Shown here: positions 62,079-64,000 of the stretch, in pieces
How positions within the stretch are numbered: position 1 is the first letter of the stretch
Layout of the letters: each line of letters opens with the position of its first letter
Program-made: the position numbers and the translations under genes
NCBI GenBank assembly: GCA_009377645.1
Contig: WHTQ01000002.1
Coordinates: 1 to 64,000 of the forward strand
Direction of reading: 5' to 3'
Origin: Micromonosporaceae bacterium
GTDB taxonomy: Bacteria > Actinomycetota > Actinomycetes > Mycobacteriales > Micromonosporaceae
DNA length: 64,000 bases
Notes under the pieces: model-generated
The model's database searches: none
What the model saw: the letters and a program-made list of their open reading frames with translations, nothing else
What the model was told of the DNA's origin: nothing

Positions 62079-62415
62079 GCCGGTCCTGCTCGGACCGGTC
62101 ACTGACGCGGACGCTCACCTCGCCGCCCGGCGGGGCGCTGGCCAGCACCTCGTACCCGGATGGTTGGTCGAGCGAACGGGCCAGCAACGGCGTGGCCGTG
62201 ATCTTGACGTCGAAGGCGCCCAGCGCCCGACGGTACGAACCGACCGAGTCCCACCGGGTGACCAGGCACCAGTGCGCCGGGTCGTCGACCGCCCGGACCA
62301 GCTCGCCACCCTGGTATCCGGGCCGGGCCGCCAGCGCGGCGAGCGCGGCGTGCGCCTGCTCGGTGAACTCGGTGGCGCCGTCCGCCGCGACGACGAACCG
62401 GTTGAGCGCGAGCAC
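62071..62415 (-). CDS. Antibiotic-biosynthesis-monooxygenase (ABM) domain protein
   Basis: GTG 62415 with GGGGAGG upstream. 114 residues: FVVAADGATEFTEQAHAALA, GYQGGELVRAVDDPAHWCLV, TRWDSVGSYRRALGAFDVKI. A dimeric alpha-beta barrel of the ABM type; such proteins act as heme-degrading or quinone-type monooxygenases, or have unknown substrates. Coupled to the membrane-anchored gene that follows. Confidence 0.8.
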   Translation of the reverse strand: MLALNRFVVAADGATEFTEQAHAALAALAARPGYQGGELVRAVDDPAHWCLVTRWDSVGSYRRALGAFDVKITATPLLARSLDQPSGYEVLASAPPGGEVSVRVSDRSEQDRHD

Positions 62416-62478
62416 CCGGCCTCCCCTAGGGTGGAGTGAGATGGTCAGAGCACACCCGAGCCTAGCGAAGGTCCGCAG

Positions 62479-62748
62479 GTGACGACGAGCAACAACAACC
62501 GGCCGGACTGGCTGGCCCCGCTCACCACCCTCAACCCGACCGTCGTCGTGCTCGGCACGCTGGCGCTGTTCCTCGGGGTGCTGCTGCTGCCCGACCCGGT
62601 CGGGGCAGCGCTGGTGCTGGTCATCGCCGCCGGGCTGGGCTGGTTGCTGAGCCGGACCTGGCCGGTGCTGGCCCCGAGCGCCCGGGCGATCCGGCTGGTG
62701 GTGATCGGGCTGCTGGTCGCGGTGGCCGCGCTCAAGTTCCTGACCTGA
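62479..62748 (+). CDS. Small two/three-helix membrane protein (DUF6703-like)
   Basis: 89 residues, GTG start after AAGGTCCGCAG. Helices: VVVLGTLALFLGVLLLP, AALVLVIAAGLGWLLS, IRLVVIGLLVAVAALKFL. A small actinobacterial protein of unknown role, likely DUF6703. Confidence 0.75.
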   Translation: MTTSNNNRPDWLAPLTTLNPTVVVLGTLALFLGVLLLPDPVGAALVLVIAAGLGWLLSRTWPVLAPSARAIRLVVIGLLVAVAALKFLT

Positions 62749-62772
62749 CGCCGTCTCCGACCCATGCGAGTT

Positions 62773-62787
62773 TGGCAATCATTGTCA
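62773..62787. promoter_or_regulatory. Zur box (TGGCAATCATTGTCA)
   Basis: 15-bp near-perfect palindrome TGgCAATcATTGtCA, matching the actinobacterial Zur consensus (TGA-AATGATT-TCA). It lies 22 bases before the zinc-binding lipoprotein start, so zinc-loaded Zur would block this operon. Confidence 0.85.
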
Positions 62788-62808
62788 TCTGGGTGGAGGC
62801 TGGGTGGC

Positions 62809-63765
62809 ATGCTGAGACGACTCGTCGCGCTCGCCGCGACCCCGTTACTGGCGGTGCCCGCCGCCGCATGTGCCAGCGGCTCGGCCGCCGAAGACCCCGA
62901 TGCCGTCCAGGTGGTGGCGGCCTTCTACCCACTGGAGTTCCTCGCCGGGCGGGTCGGGGGCGAGCACGTCTCGGTTACCGGGCTGACCCCGCCCGGGGCG
63001 GAGGCCCACGACCTGGAGCTCAGCCCGTCGCAGGTCGCCGAGGTCTCCGAGGCCGACCTGGTGGTCCACCTGGCCGGGTTCCAACCGGCGGTGGACGACG
63101 CGGTCACCGCCTACGCCACCGGGTCCAGCCTCGACGTCGCCACCGTGGTGCCGGCCCTGGACCACAACGACGAGCAGGCAGAGCAGGCGGAGCCGGACGA
63201 CCACGCAGACGACCACGGAGACGACGACCACGGGGACGACCACGGCGGCGCGGACCCGCACGTGTGGCTGGATCCGGACCGGTTCGCGACGATCGCCGGT
63301 GCGGCGGCGGAGCGGCTGGCGGAGCTGGACCCCGACCACGCGGCCGCCTACCGGGCCAACGCCGACGCGCTCGGCGCGGATCTGGCGACACTGGACGCCG
63401 AGCTCGCGGAGGGGCTGGCCAGCTGCGAACGCCGGGAGATCGTGGTAAGCCACGCCGCGTTCGGCTACCTCGCCGACCGGTACGACCTGGAACAGATCGC
63501 GGTCACCGGGCTGTCCCCGGAGGACGAGCCCACCCCGCAGCAGCTGGCCGGCGCGATCGACCAGGCGCAGGCGCACGGTGCCACCACCATCTTCTTCGAG
63601 GTGCTGGTCAGCCCGGCGGTGGCGGAGGTGATCGCCGACCAGGTGGGAGCCACGACCGCGGTGCTCGATCCGATCGAGGGACTCGCCCCGGGCGCCGACG
63701 ACGACTACCTTTCTCTCATGCGCAGCAACCTCACCGCCCTCCGGGAGGCGCTGGGATGCCGGTGA
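62809..63765 (+). CDS. znuA: Zinc ABC transporter substrate-binding lipoprotein (ZnuA-like)
   Basis: ATG 62809 chosen (GGAGG eight bases upstream, downstream of the Zur box). 318 residues. Signal and Cys (PLLAVPAAACASGS). Cluster A-I fold: VVAAFYPLEFLAGRVGG, GAEAHDLELSPSQVAEV (His), a His/Asp-rich metal-loading loop (DHADDHGDDDHGDDHG), DPHVWLDPDRFATIAGA, VVSHAAFGYLADRY (His), and EVLVSPAVAEVIADQVGA. Delivers Zn(II) (or Mn) to the permease. Followed and overlapped by the ATPase gene. Confidence 0.92.
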   Translation: MLRRLVALAATPLLAVPAAACASGSAAEDPDAVQVVAAFYPLEFLAGRVGGEHVSVTGLTPPGAEAHDLELSPSQVAEVSEADLVVHLAGFQPAVDDAVTAYATGSSLDVATVVPALDHNDEQAEQAEPDDHADDHGDDDHGDDHGGADPHVWLDPDRFATIAGAAAERLAELDPDHAAAYRANADALGADLATLDAELAEGLASCERREIVVSHAAFGYLADRYDLEQIAVTGLSPEDEPTPQQLAGAIDQAQAHGATTIFFEVLVSPAVAEVIADQVGATTAVLDPIEGLAPGADDDYLSLMRSNLTALREALGCR

Positions 63766-64000
63766 GCCCGCCGGTGCTGGCGGTGCGGGCGCTGTCGGCC
63801 GGCTACCCCGACCGCCCGGTGCTGCGGGACGTGTCGCTGGCCGTCGCGCCCGGCGAGGTGCTGGCGATCCTCGGCGCGAACGGCTCCGGAAAGTCCACAC
63901 TGGTCCGGGCGGCGCTCGGGCTGCTGCCGGTGACCACCGGCACGATCAGCCTGTTCGGCACCGCGCTGCCCCGGTTCCGGCAACGGCACCGGATCGGGTA
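63756..64000 (+). CDS. znuC: Zinc ABC transporter ATPase (ZnuC-like), cut by window edge
   Basis: First 81 residues only. Start ATG 63756 (GGGAGG upstream) overlaps the lipoprotein gene by ten bases; a GTG at 63762 is an alternative. Walker A GANGSGKSTLVRAALGLL. The rest and the permease should lie to the right. Confidence 0.9.
   Translation, partial: MPVSPPVLAVRALSAGYPDRPVLRDVSLAVAPGEVLAILGANGSGKSTLVRAALGLLPVTTGTISLFGTALPRFRQRHRIG

Noticed and set aside
1-64000. CRISPR arrays, rRNA genes, riboswitches
   Set aside because: No regularly spaced direct repeats of 25-40 bases, no rRNA-like segments and no recognisable riboswitch cores seen.

Overview
This is a high-GC (roughly 70% or more) actinobacterial chromosome segment. 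GTG starts, ATGA/GTGA gene overlaps, an alpha2-type glycyl-tRNA synthetase, YtxH-like and DivIVA-like small proteins and the style of the mobile element fit an actinomycete, perhaps of the Micromonosporaceae. The family-level placement is inference only. Many protein calls come from recognising family motifs by eye, not from a database search.

Layout. (1) 1-12434 is an accessory region: the tail of an IS110-type transposase, then a decayed integrative element whose tyrosine integrase (10843-12354) abuts a tRNA-Met(CAT). The element carries a PIN/antitoxin pair, small GntR and XRE-type regulators, an OLD-family nuclease (4712-6505), three small conjugation-module genes and an N-terminally truncated TraG/VirD4 coupling protein. 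It also carries a low-GC two-gene cassette (membrane protein plus a small beta-rich protein) translationally coupled to the integrase. Degenerate copies of the integrase 3' end recur at 284-620 and 9497-9590, so the region looks like the product of repeated element insertion and recombination. (2) 12764-16147 is chromosomal: a CPBP protease, a DEAD-box helicase, and a MerR-type operon whose last gene (YnfA type) is internally deleted. (3) 16203-32304 is a polysaccharide-utilisation locus. Nine tightly packed leftward genes encode an ABC sugar importer (solute-binding lipoprotein and two permeases, no ATPase), an SDR dehydrogenase, three heparinase II/III or alginate-lyase-like enzymes, a beta-helix protein with a CBM96-like tail, and a DUF624-like membrane protein. 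A divergent LacI-family repressor lies at the head, with two matching operators between the two transcription units. A uronic-acid polymer such as alginate is the likely substrate (inference).

(4) 32311-44835 begins with tRNA-Asn and a YtxH-like gene. A ribose/inositol-type (CUT2) system follows: ROK regulator, binding lipoprotein, fused ATPase, two permeases, a Gfo/Idh/MocA oxidoreductase and a sugar-phosphate isomerase. Upstream lie a secreted PQQ-type sugar dehydrogenase with PKD and sugar-binding modules, and a Tat-exported isomerase-like protein. (5) 45048-47592 is an ABC-2 exporter. (6) 47697-64000 holds housekeeping genes: dnaG with a 327-residue intein, a PfkB kinase, a ferredoxin-reductase-like flavoprotein, dgt, ppdK, glyS, and at the right edge a zinc-uptake operon with a clear Zur box. 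Three further broken genes lie here or nearby: a frameshifted antitoxin, an NYN-domain remnant, and a sortase-like protein without catalytic residues.

Gene-poor stretches over about 300 bases are at 1350-1753, 3685-4009 and 6506-6932; each has an entry.
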